From Comamonas sp. lk (lineage in GTDB: Bacteria; Pseudomonadota; Gammaproteobacteria; Burkholderiales; Burkholderiaceae_C), in contig NZ_UOOB01000001.1 in the NCBI RefSeq assembly GCF_900564145.1, positions 3,784,754-3,848,753 of the forward strand: 64,000 bases of DNA, written 5' to 3'. Shown in pieces: positions 54,254-62,194 of the stretch. A model generated the notes under the pieces. The model was not told where the DNA came from. It saw only the letters and a list, made by a program, of their open reading frames with translations, and made no database searches. Made by a program: the position numbers and the translations under genes. Every line of letters begins with the position of its first letter. Within the stretch, counting starts at the first letter, position 1.

Positions 54254-56421
54254 CAGAAGTTGACGGTTGCGCTGAGCGACAGCGTACGCGGAGCCGACTG
54301 CACCAGATAGTTGGAGCCAGGATAGCCGCCCACCGAGGCCCAGAAGTTCTTGTCGAACAGATTATCCAGACGGGCGCGCAGCGTGAGCATGCGGTTATTG
54401 CCCAGATCCACCAGATAGCGCGCGCCGATATCGGTACGCGTCCAGCCCGCAACCTTCAGGGTGTTGCTGGCATTGGCGTACTGGCCGGAGGAATGGATGA
54501 CGCGCGCATTGAGCGACAGGCCGGAGACTGCCGGCACATCCCAGTCCACACCCACCGTGGCCTGGCGCTTGGGCACGCCGATGGCATAGCGGTTGTTCTG
54601 GCTGGCATCGGCCGCCTGCTTGATCTTGGCATCCGTCAGCGTCAGGCCGCCGAGCAGGCGCAAGCCCTTGAGCGGCTCACCAAACACATTGAATTCCAGG
54701 CCTTGATTGCGCTGCTTGCCGTTCTGACCGAACACCTGGTTGAGCACATAACTGCTGGGAACATCCGTGGTATAGAAAGCAGCCGTCGCGCCCAGATCGC
54801 CACGCTGCCACTTCACGCCCACTTCCTTTTGCTTGGATTTATAGGGTGCAAACACCTGACCGGCATTGAGCACCGGCAGATTGTTGGCCAGCGCCGGGGC
54901 CACTGCGCCCTTGGTCAGGCCTTCGATGTAGTTGGCGTAGACGGAGACATCGTCCGTGGCCTTGAACACCACGGCCAGCGATGGCGTGGTGGCGGACTTC
55001 TTGTAGCTATCGGTCTGCGCGCCCGTGTTGTAGTCATAGCTGCTCTGGTCCATGCGCTGATGGCGCAGGCCCAGCGTCACGCGCAGACGGTCGTCTAGCA
55101 TGGACAGCGTGTCGCCCAGCGCAAAACTGTCAAAGCGGGTCTCGCCCACCTTGTAGGGATTGCCCAGGCTGCCGCCAAAAAACACATGGTCGGGCGCTAC
55201 GCTGGCATAAGGCCGGTACAGATTGTTGCTCACCCCCAGCCCCATGGCCCAGGCACCGGACTCGGTGGCGGAATAGGTGCTGGCCGAAGCCACCATTTCA
55301 TGGCCCACACTGCCGGTCTGCAGCCGGGTGCGGATACCGACTTCCGCCGTGCCTACGCGGTCCTTGCGCGTGTTGTCAAAACGCGTGCCCGTGGTGTCGC
55401 CTGCGGTGTTGAGCATGGTCACGCCGCTGTTGGAGTTGTCTTCCTTGCTGCGGCGCAGACCGCCGGCCGCCCAGGCGGTGGTCGTGGCATTGATATCCCA
55501 TTCGCCGCGCAAGGTGGCAAACAGATCGCGCTCCTTGGAATAAGTCCAGTCCTGGCCGTAGTTGGTCTTGTTGTCCGGTACGGCAGGAATGAAGTCCGAA
55601 GGCGTCACGCTGGGGCGGCCGCCACGGTAGCTGTTGCGCTGATAGCCCAGGTCGGCAGATAGGCGCACATCGCGGCTGCGCCAGTCCAGTCCCAGGCCGA
55701 TGGCGGTCAGCGATCGGTCTTCGCCCTTGATGCCCGTGCCACCTTCACGGTGCACCGCATTCAGGCGCACGCCCGCGCTCTGATCCGGGCCGAAGCGGCG
55801 CGAGAGATCGGTGGAGGCATAAGCCTGGCCGCCGGTCTGAATGCCGGTCGCAACCTGAGACAACGGCTCGCTGCCTGCACGCTTGGGCAAGAGGCTGATG
55901 ACACCGCCAATGCCGCTGCCGCCCGGCGCCGCGCCGTTGAGGAAAGCATTGGCACCGCGCAGCACTTCCACCCGCTCGAAGAATTCGGCCGCCACGTACT
56001 GGCGCGGCAACAGGCCGTAGAGGCCGTTGTAGGCAATATCGTCGGAGTACACCGGCATGCCGCGCAGCATGTACATCTCCTGAAAATTACCAAAACCACG
56101 CGCCTGGCGCACGGAAGGATCGTTGAGCAGCACATCGCCCACGCTTTTGGACTGGCTGTCTTCGATCAGCTGCCCGGTATAGGCCGTGGAGGAGAAGGAG
56201 GAATCCTTCCAGTTCTGCGTACCCAGCACGCCCATGCGTGCGCCGGTTGCCACCTGTCCGCCGGCAAAAGGCTTGGCCAGGCCTTGGGCCGAGGCATCGG
56301 CACTGGCCTCCACCGTCACGGCCTGCAGCGTGGCTTCGGCGGGCTGGGCACTTTGGGCAAACAAGGCCTGCTGGCTGCACAGGGCAATCGCAGCCAAGGA
56401 AATCTGGCGAATAGAGAACAT
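54253..56421 (-). CDS. TonB-dependent siderophore receptor
   Basis: 722 residues. A signal peptide (to about residue 22, ALFAQ) and a TonB-box-like ATLQAVTVEASA precede the plug (SVGDVLLNDPSVRQARGFGNFQEMYMLRGMPVYSDDIAYNGLYGLLPRQYVAAEFFERVEVLRGANAFLNGAAPGGSGIGGVISLLPKRA, given here in part: plug core is about residues 95-180). The barrel ends RTLSLSATVNF with C-terminal Phe. It imports a ferric siderophore across the outer membrane. The start MFSIRQISL is chosen for its signal peptide; longer frames are not. A Fur-box-like palindrome lies just upstream. Confidence 0.94.
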   Translation of the reverse strand: MFSIRQISLAAIALCSQQALFAQSAQPAEATLQAVTVEASADASAQGLAKPFAGGQVATGARMGVLGTQNWKDSSFSSTAYTGQLIEDSQSKSVGDVLLNDPSVRQARGFGNFQEMYMLRGMPVYSDDIAYNGLYGLLPRQYVAAEFFERVEVLRGANAFLNGAAPGGSGIGGVISLLPKRAGSEPLSQVATGIQTGGQAYASTDLSRRFGPDQSAGVRLNAVHREGGTGIKGEDRSLTAIGLGLDWRSRDVRLSADLGYQRNSYRGGRPSVTPSDFIPAVPDNKTNYGQDWTYSKERDLFATLRGEWDINATTTAWAAGGLRRSKEDNSNSGVTMLNTAGDTTGTRFDNTRKDRVGTAEVGIRTRLQTGSVGHEMVASASTYSATESGAWAMGLGVSNNLYRPYASVAPDHVFFGGSLGNPYKVGETRFDSFALGDTLSMLDDRLRVTLGLRHQRMDQSSYDYNTGAQTDSYKKSATTPSLAVVFKATDDVSVYANYIEGLTKGAVAPALANNLPVLNAGQVFAPYKSKQKEVGVKWQRGDLGATAAFYTTDVPSSYVLNQVFGQNGKQRNQGLEFNVFGEPLKGLRLLGGLTLTDAKIKQAADASQNNRYAIGVPKRQATVGVDWDVPAVSGLSLNARVIHSSGQYANASNTLKVAGWTRTDIGARYLVDLGNNRMLTLRARLDNLFDKNFWASVGGYPGSNYLVQSAPRTLSLSATVNF

Positions 56422-56434
56422 CTTGCAATGAGAT

Positions 56435-56449
56435 TGAGAATAATTTTCA
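56435..56449. promoter_or_regulatory. Fur-box-like palindrome
   Basis: TGAGAAT-A-ATTTTCA is a 7-1-7 inverted repeat with one mismatch, the layout of Fur boxes, 14 bases upstream of the receptor start on the minus strand. It suggests iron repression of the receptor and PepSY pair. Confidence 0.75.
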
Positions 56450-56738
56450 TCAGCATTACATGACAGGTGCCCCCACCCTGCTCGCAAGCCTGAAACATCC
56501 TTGCCGTCAGATTGCCTTCTGTTCAAACCGCTAGCCATCCATGGCAAATAGCGCTATAGGCCTGTGTGAGCAATTGCTTCATGAGACCTGCCAGCGATCG
56601 CCACCACCAGCAGCAGCTCCTGCTGCAACTCGCGCCGCCCCCACGCATTTCAGGCCTCGGTTTCGTCGCTTGATCGCAAAGCCCTGGCTTGGCGGCCGGC
56701 TCGCTTGCAAAGTCTCCCCCAAGCCCAGGAGAGACGCC

Positions 56739-57146
56739 ATGCAACTGACACCGTTGATCGCCATTCACGCTTTTTGCGCCATAAGTGCCACCGCCATAGG
56801 CCCGGTGGCCTTGTGGGCGCGCCGCAGCGGCTCGGCAGCCCATCCCCGCCTGCACCGAGCCGCTGGCTATGCCTTTGTCACGCTGATGCTGGGTGCGGCC
56901 TTGACGGCCTTGTTCATCCGCGACTGGCGGCTGCCCAATCTCTGGGGCTACACGCCCATCCACCTGCTGATCCCCATCACCCTGGGCAGTCTGGCCCTGT
57001 CGTTCTGGCATCTGGCCCATAGCCGCGTAGAGCAGCACCGCCGCATCATGCGCAAGCTCTACTTCGGCGCCTGCCTGACGGCCGGGCTTTTCACTTTGCT
57101 GCCGGGTCGTCTGCTGGGCGACCTGCTTGTTCAATCGCTTGCTTGA
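56739..57146 (+). CDS. DUF2306-like small membrane protein
   Basis: 135 residues with four hydrophobic helices: LIAIHAFCAISATAIGPVALWARR, HRAAGYAFVTLMLGAALTALFI, IHLLIPITLGSLALSFWHLAH, and the final GLFTLLPGRLLGDLL. The conserved HRxxGYxF... and HLLIP pattern is typical of DUF2306 membrane proteins. Role unknown. AGGAGAG precedes the ATG. It heads a unit with the 2TM protein, kinase and response regulator that follow. Confidence 0.85.
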   Translation: MQLTPLIAIHAFCAISATAIGPVALWARRSGSAAHPRLHRAAGYAFVTLMLGAALTALFIRDWRLPNLWGYTPIHLLIPITLGSLALSFWHLAHSRVEQHRRIMRKLYFGACLTAGLFTLLPGRLLGDLLVQSLA

Positions 57147-57160
57147 AACAGGAAATCACC

Positions 57161-57457
57161 ATGAACCGCCTCCTCACCCAGGACTCTCAAGCCGCCCAAT
57201 ATCAGCAAGCCCGCCGTCGCGCAGGCAAAAAGCTGGGCTGGTACCTCCACGCCACGGTCTATGTGCTGGTCAATCTGGGCCTCATGGCCCTGGCCTTGAG
57301 CCAGGGGCGACACTGGGCCCTCTATCCGGCTCTGGGCTGGGGTCTGGGCCTGCTGGCGCATGGCCTGGCGGTCTGGCTGACCTCGCCCCACAGCCCCTGG
57401 TGGAAGCGCATGGTGGAGCGCGAACTCGAGCAGTTGCAGTCCACCGAAAAGCGCTAG
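57161..57457 (+). CDS. 2TM-domain membrane protein
   Basis: 98 residues: a basic N-terminal stretch, two membrane helices (about 30-50 and 58-80) and a C-terminal charged helix. The sequence ARRRAGKKLGWYLHATVYVLVNLGLMALAL and WWKRMVERELEQLQ are typical of 2TM-domain proteins found next to LytS/LytTR systems. It follows the DUF2306 gene by 14 bases. Function unknown; a partner of the sensor kinase is plausible. Confidence 0.88.
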   Translation: MNRLLTQDSQAAQYQQARRRAGKKLGWYLHATVYVLVNLGLMALALSQGRHWALYPALGWGLGLLAHGLAVWLTSPHSPWWKRMVERELEQLQSTEKR

Positions 57458-57510
57458 CCGCTCATCCAGCCTCTACCTCGCCACCCCCTGGCCCACGTAC
57501 CATAAGCCCC

Positions 57511-58581
57511 ATGCCCTCCCTGCCAACTTCATCGCTTGCCGGCACCTTGTTGCGTCACGGTGCCGTCACGCTGACCGCGTGCCTGCTGATCACGGCCGCA
57601 CTCACTGCAGCTGGCAAAGGCCCGTGGGATGTGAACCTGGTCTATTCACTGGCCATAGGCCTGATCAGCTGGCTGACCATTGACCTGGCCAGACGGCGCT
57701 GGCGTCAATCGGAGGAGATTCCCTGGCCGCGCGGCCTGCGCGGCCCCTTCATCGTGGTACTGGGCATTGCCCTGGGTTTTGGTTTCGGCAACCTCATTGG
57801 CCAGAGCTATATCCGCGTCCTGCGGCCCGAGCTGCAACAGGCTGCACCGCCTTCCATGCTGTTCCCCATGGCCATCACCATTGCCACCAGCATCCTCATG
57901 TCCTGGGGCTTTTATGTGGTGGGCAAGGCACGCCATCTGCAGATGCAGGCCGAGCAAGCGCAGCGCCAGGCCGCCGAAGCCCGGTTGGGCCTGTTACAGG
58001 CGCAGCTGGAGCCGCACATGCTGTTCAACACCCTGGCCAATCTGCGCGTGCTGATAGGCAGCGACCCGCAGCGCGCCACACATATGCTGGACCACCTGAT
58101 CGCCTATCTGCGCGCCACCCTCAGCGGTTCGCGCAGCGGCACGCACAGTCTGCAGGCCGAGTTTGCCCTGCTGGCCGACTATCTGGCCCTGATGCAGATC
58201 CGCATGGGCCCACGGCTGAGCTTTGCTCTGGACCTGCCCGAATCGCTGAGCCAGCTGCCCGTGCCGCCGCTGCTGCTGCAGCCGCTGGTGGAAAACAGCA
58301 TTCGCCACGGGCTGGAGCCCCAGCTGGCGGGCGGCCATATACAGGTGCAGGCAAGACAGATGGGCGAAAACCTGCAGCTGAGCGTCAGCGACAACGGCTG
58401 CGGCATAGGCCAAGACATGAGCACCAGCCCGACCACCGAAGGCAGCCGCTTTGGCCTGGAGCAGATTCGCGAGCGACTGGCCACCCGCTACGGCCAGGCA
58501 GCCACTCTCGAACTGATAGCAGCTAGTGCAGGTGGTACGCTGGCTATCATTCAATTCCCCTTGAACCCAGCCTCGCCATGA
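57511..58581 (+). CDS. LytS/YehU-type sensor histidine kinase
   Basis: 356 residues. Four membrane helices (about 17-35, 43-60, 78-98, 118-140) are followed by the His_kinase domain with the phospho-accepting histidine in EPHMLFNTLANLRVLI, and the ATPase part with PPLLLQPLVENSIRHGLEPQ (N-box) and SDNGCGIG, FGLEQIRERLATRYG (G-boxes). The C-terminal codons overlap a possible dispersed repeat. It ends four bases into the response regulator gene (58578), so kinase and regulator are coupled. Confidence 0.92.
   Translation: MPSLPTSSLAGTLLRHGAVTLTACLLITAALTAAGKGPWDVNLVYSLAIGLISWLTIDLARRRWRQSEEIPWPRGLRGPFIVVLGIALGFGFGNLIGQSYIRVLRPELQQAAPPSMLFPMAITIATSILMSWGFYVVGKARHLQMQAEQAQRQAAEARLGLLQAQLEPHMLFNTLANLRVLIGSDPQRATHMLDHLIAYLRATLSGSRSGTHSLQAEFALLADYLALMQIRMGPRLSFALDLPESLSQLPVPPLLLQPLVENSIRHGLEPQLAGGHIQVQARQMGENLQLSVSDNGCGIGQDMSTSPTTEGSRFGLEQIRERLATRYGQAATLELIAASAGGTLAIIQFPLNPASP
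58514..58560. repeat. Possible repeat copy at the end of the kinase gene
   Basis: TGATAGCAGCTAGTGC then CGCTGGCTATCATTC resembles the palindromic repeat core; read in frame as the kinase C-terminus. Confidence 0.35.
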
Positions 58582-59399
58582 CTGCAGCACCACGCGCTCT
58601 GATTGCCGAAGACGAACCCCTGCTGGCCCAGGCCTTGCAGCAGGCACTGGCCCAGGCCTGGCCCGGGCTGGAGATCATCGCCAGCGTGGCCGACGGGCTG
58701 AGCGCGGCGCAGCAGGCCTTGGAGCAGTTGCCCGATGTGCTGTTTCTCGATATCCGCATGCCCGGTCAAAGCGGGCTGGATGCTGCAGCCGACATTGCCG
58801 ACCGCTGGCCCGCAGATCTGCCTCTGCCGGCCCTGGTCTTTGTGACTGCCTACGACCAGTACGCCCTGGCTGCGTTTGAGGCCCAGGCCATGGACTATGT
58901 GCTCAAGCCCGTGCAGGCCGACAAGCTGCAGCGCAGCGTGCAACGCCTGCAAAACTGGTGGGCCCAGCGCCAGCAGCAAAGCGCGACCGCCAGCCTGGAG
59001 CAAAGCCTGGAACAACTGCTGCAGCTGCAGCAAATACAGCAGCAGTTGCGCAAAATCAGCAACCATGGGGCCGCAACGCTGCAAATCATTCAGGCCAGCG
59101 TGGGCAGCCAGATCCATATGCTGAAGGTGCAAGACATCGTCTATCTGGAAGCGGCAGACAAATACGTGCGCGTACTCACCGCCAGCCAGGAATATCTGCT
59201 ACGCACCCCACTCAAGGACTTGCTGCCCCAGCTTGATGGCGAGCAGTTCTGGCAAGTCCATCGCGCCACCGTGGTGCAAGCCGCCGCCATAGACCGCGTG
59301 CAGCGCGATGAAGCCGGGCGCATGTGGCTGCTGCTGCACCACCGATCCGAGAAACTGGCCGTCAGCCGCCTCTATGCCACGCGCTTCAAGCCCATGTGA
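58578..59399 (+). CDS. LytTR-type response regulator
   Basis: 273 residues. A receiver domain (1-125) with the acidic pocket AEDEP, phospho-acceptor in DVLFLDIRMPG, and the switch TAYDQYALAAFEAQAMDYVLKPV is followed by a glutamine-rich coiled linker (about 133-160) and a LytTR DNA-binding domain (about 170-273: DIVYLEAADKYVRVLTA, REYL-type TPLKDLLPQL, FWQVHRATVVQAAAIDRV). It should activate targets with LytTR-type sites, which could not be located by eye. Confidence 0.94.
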   Translation: MTAAPRALIAEDEPLLAQALQQALAQAWPGLEIIASVADGLSAAQQALEQLPDVLFLDIRMPGQSGLDAAADIADRWPADLPLPALVFVTAYDQYALAAFEAQAMDYVLKPVQADKLQRSVQRLQNWWAQRQQQSATASLEQSLEQLLQLQQIQQQLRKISNHGAATLQIIQASVGSQIHMLKVQDIVYLEAADKYVRVLTASQEYLLRTPLKDLLPQLDGEQFWQVHRATVVQAAAIDRVQRDEAGRMWLLLHHRSEKLAVSRLYATRFKPM

Positions 59400-59422
59400 A
59401 GAGCCACTAGTACAAAAGCACT

Positions 59423-60091
59423 TCAGCGCGGCGCAAGCGCCAGCACATCGTCCCAGTCAATGCCTTGCATGGCATCCCAGTGCGCCACGATGACGGAACG
59501 CGGCCGGGCCGCATCTTTGAGCGAATCGGCCATCTGCGCCAGCGCCTGCAGCACATAGCGCTCCGACGCCAGATCGAGCGCCGCCAGCGGCTCGTCCAGC
59601 AAGGTCAGGGCCGCACCGCTGGCCCAGCCTGCCGCCAGCCACAGCTTGCGCAGCGAACCGCTGGACAGCGCCAGCAGCGGCTTGTGCCAATGCACCTCCA
59701 GGCCAAAGCCCTGCACATGTCTGGCCATCTCGGGCGCGGACCAGTGCGGGTACAACAATTGCTGCTGTGCGACCCAGTCGGCCACCAGCACGCGGCTTTG
59801 CGCTTCGCTCAAGATCTGGCGCGGGTCCTGCCAGTACAGCTCATGGGCAGGCAAGCGACCGTCTGCGGCAAAGCGGTAACTCAGCGCTCCGGCCTGGGGC
59901 TTGAGCTGGCCCGCCAGAGTTTTGAGCCAACTGCTCTTGCCCGTGGCTTCATCACCTTGAATCAGACACAGACCTGCGGGCCACACATGGCTGGCGGCAT
60001 CGGCCAGCAGCAGGCCGGGGTAACCAAAGCGCAGGCCGTCGGCCTGCACCATAGCCGCTTGGCTCTGCAATGCATTTACTACTGAATTCAT
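59423..60091 (-). CDS. Solitary ABC-type ATPase with atypical signature motif
   Basis: 222 residues, a single ABC domain. Walker A reads GDEATGKSSW (about 46-55), a D-loop follows Walker B ALTLLDEPLAALD, and the H-loop is IVAHWD. The signature is LSSGSLRK instead of LSGGQ. No membrane partner gene is adjacent. CcmA-like heme exporters and ATPases of lipoprotein or cobalt systems have similar size, but no reliable family was recognised. The start lies in or next to a dispersed repeat. Confidence 0.82.
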   Translation of the reverse strand: MNSVVNALQSQAAMVQADGLRFGYPGLLLADAASHVWPAGLCLIQGDEATGKSSWLKTLAGQLKPQAGALSYRFAADGRLPAHELYWQDPRQILSEAQSRVLVADWVAQQQLLYPHWSAPEMARHVQGFGLEVHWHKPLLALSSGSLRKLWLAAGWASGAALTLLDEPLAALDLASERYVLQALAQMADSLKDAARPRSVIVAHWDAMQGIDWDDVLALAPR

Positions 60092-60126
60092 AGCTATCAG
60101 CGATTACTCCATTGGGGCTACAGGCA
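60089..60126. repeat. Dispersed repeat copy at the start of the ABC ATPase gene
   Basis: CATAGCTATCAGCGATTACTC then GGGGCTACAGGCATG, abutting the start codon of the ATPase gene, which would place the repeat in its leader. Confidence 0.5.
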
Positions 60127-60211
60127 TGTTTTATTCAAAAACCCGCCGACCACCCGGTCCAGGCACCAGCGGGCAAAATAGCCGCCTTGTTTTGTTGACC
60201 CGCAATATGCC

Positions 60212-60577
60212 ATGGCCCTGGATTATCTGGATTTTGATTACAGCGAAGACGAAGAAGGCACAGGCACCTGGGATGCCATGGCCTGCGTGAAAGCCGAGCG
60301 CGTGCCGGCGCTGGCCGCCGAGATTGAACAGCTGCTGCGCTGGGCCCAGCAGTCGTTTGCCGGCCGCCAGGGCGCCGTGGACGACGGCTTTGACTGGGAC
60401 TACGACTTGCAGGCCCAAGACGATGACGGCGCCTCGCTGCCTGCGAGATTTGACGCCGCCAGCGGCCGCCTGCAGCTGGCCGCCGCAGCGCCAGGCCGCA
60501 CCACCGTCAATCTGTCGATTTCAGGTTCGCAGCAGTTTGGCGATGCGCTGCGCGAGGCCTTTGAACTCGATAGCTGA
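60212..60577 (+). CDS. Acidic conserved hypothetical protein
   Basis: 121 residues, strongly acidic at the N-terminus (ALDYLDFDYSEDEEGTGTWDAMACV) and in the centre (DDGFDWDYDLQAQDDDG). No motif is recognised. The regular amphipathic segments (VPALAAEIEQLLRWAQQ; VNLSISGSQQFGDALREAF) suggest a small folded domain. It lies alone between divergent/convergent neighbours with no partner evident. ATG at 60212 has a weak upstream site. Confidence 0.78.
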   Translation: MALDYLDFDYSEDEEGTGTWDAMACVKAERVPALAAEIEQLLRWAQQSFAGRQGAVDDGFDWDYDLQAQDDDGASLPARFDAASGRLQLAAAAPGRTTVNLSISGSQQFGDALREAFELDS

Positions 60578-60588
60578 GCATTAGCGGC

Positions 60589-62145
60589 TCACTGCACAGC
60601 AGCGGGCTGAGTAACGGGCTGAGTTACGGGTTGATTTGCGGCCTGGGCAACTGCCTTGCCGTCCACGGGCTCCCAGCGCCCGGCCACATTCTTGAGCAAG
60701 GTATTGACCGCCGTCAGCCGGCGGTTCTTCACGCTGGTCAAATTGTTCTGCGCACTGAGCACCGTGGTCTGGGCCGAAAGCACATTGAGATAGGCCACCG
60801 TGCCCGCCTTGTACTGGTTGTTGGCCACCGTCAGCGATTTTTGGGCGGCCACCAAGGCCTCGCCCTGCAGGGCTTCCTCTTGCGTCAGATTGGTGGCGGC
60901 CACTAGGTTGTCCTCCACCTCCTGCAAGGCCGTCAGCACGGTTTGCTTGTAAGTGGCAGCCGCCAGATCCAGCGAGGCGCGGGCCGATTCCACGGCTGCA
61001 TTGCGTGCACCGCCGTCAAACAGATTCAGCGCCAGCGCCGGGCCCAGCGACCAGAACAGATTGGGTGCATTGAGCAACTCGGACAGCATGGAATTGCGAT
61101 AGCCCGCACTGGCCGACAAAGTCAGCGAAGGGAAGTAGGCCGCACGCGCCACGCCGATCTGGGCATTGGCGGCAAACACGCGGCGCTCGGCCGCCGCGAT
61201 ATCGGGGCGCTGCTCCAGCAAGGTGGAAGCCAGCATGCCGGGCACGGCAGGCGGCGTGGGCAGCACGCCGGTGACCGGCAGGCTGAAGGCCGCCGGCGCC
61301 TTGCCCAGCAAGGCAGCCAGGGCATGCTCGAACTGGGCGCGCGTGGTTTGGGATTCCAGCAGCTGTGCCTGCGTGCTCTTGTATTGCGACTCGGCCTGGG
61401 CCACGTCGGCCGAGGACACCACACCGGCCTTGTAGCGGTTTTGCGTCAGCTTCAAGCTCTGCTCGTAAGCCTCCAGGCTTTCCTGCTGCAAAACGGCTTG
61501 GGCTTCGGCTGCACGCAGCGAGAAATAGGTCTGTGCCACCGAGGCCTGGGTGGACAGGCGGGCCGCGGCCAGATCGTCGCCGCTGGCCTGGGCGCTGGCA
61601 CGGCTGGAATCCACCGCACCCGAGAGCTTGCCCCAGAGATCCAGCTCCCAGCTGGCGCTCAGCCCCAGCGAGAAGTTGTTGTTGATGGAGCCGCTGCGCG
61701 CCACGTTCTCACCATTGGTGTTGCTATAGGTGCCGCCGCCGGTCAGGGCCCGGCTGCCGCTGCCCGTGGTGCCCAGGGTGGGCAGTTGCGCGGCGCGGCT
61801 GCTGGCCACGCTGGCCTGGGCCGCGCGCAAGCGGGCCACGGCCTGCTCCACGCTGGGGTTGGCCTTGGCCGCCTCATCCTGCAGCTGGTTGAGCACGGCG
61901 TCGCCATACACGGTCCACCACTGTGCAGACACGACTACGGGCTGGCCGTCTGCACCATGCCGGGCCGCCTGCCAGATGCCGAACTGCGCGGCTTCTGGCG
62001 TGGCTTCCTTGAACTGGGCAGGCACTTGCATCTGCGGCACTTGGTAGAGCGGCTGCATGGAACAAGCCCCCAAAAACAGCGCCGCCACCAAGGGCAGCAG
62101 ACGCGGCGAAGACTTCAAAAAAGTGAGCTTCTCGCGCTTGTTCAT
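60589..62145 (-). CDS. RND efflux outer-membrane factor (NodT family lipoprotein)
   Basis: 518 residues. A lipoprotein signal with LFLGAC (Cys about 28) precedes the two TolC-like repeats; the typical NodT features are QWWTVYGDAVLNQLQDEAAKANPSVEQAVARLRAAQA, YFSLRAAEAQAVL, RYKAGVVSSADVAQAE and RPDIAAAERRVFAANAQIGVARAAYFPSLTLSASAGY. It is the outer-membrane channel of the RND pump encoded upstream, whose stop lies 50 bases before this start. The ATG at 62145 is chosen; an earlier ATG at 62187 is possible. It should export drugs, metals or other toxic compounds. Confidence 0.93.
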   Translation of the reverse strand: MNKREKLTFLKSSPRLLPLVAALFLGACSMQPLYQVPQMQVPAQFKEATPEAAQFGIWQAARHGADGQPVVVSAQWWTVYGDAVLNQLQDEAAKANPSVEQAVARLRAAQASVASSRAAQLPTLGTTGSGSRALTGGGTYSNTNGENVARSGSINNNFSLGLSASWELDLWGKLSGAVDSSRASAQASGDDLAAARLSTQASVAQTYFSLRAAEAQAVLQQESLEAYEQSLKLTQNRYKAGVVSSADVAQAESQYKSTQAQLLESQTTRAQFEHALAALLGKAPAAFSLPVTGVLPTPPAVPGMLASTLLEQRPDIAAAERRVFAANAQIGVARAAYFPSLTLSASAGYRNSMLSELLNAPNLFWSLGPALALNLFDGGARNAAVESARASLDLAAATYKQTVLTALQEVEDNLVAATNLTQEEALQGEALVAAQKSLTVANNQYKAGTVAYLNVLSAQTTVLSAQNNLTSVKNRRLTAVNTLLKNVAGRWEPVDGKAVAQAANQPVTQPVTQPAAVQ

Positions 62146-62194
62146 TCTTGCTATCAGGCCGATTTGATTCAGATTTATCTCTTGCATGGTGATC

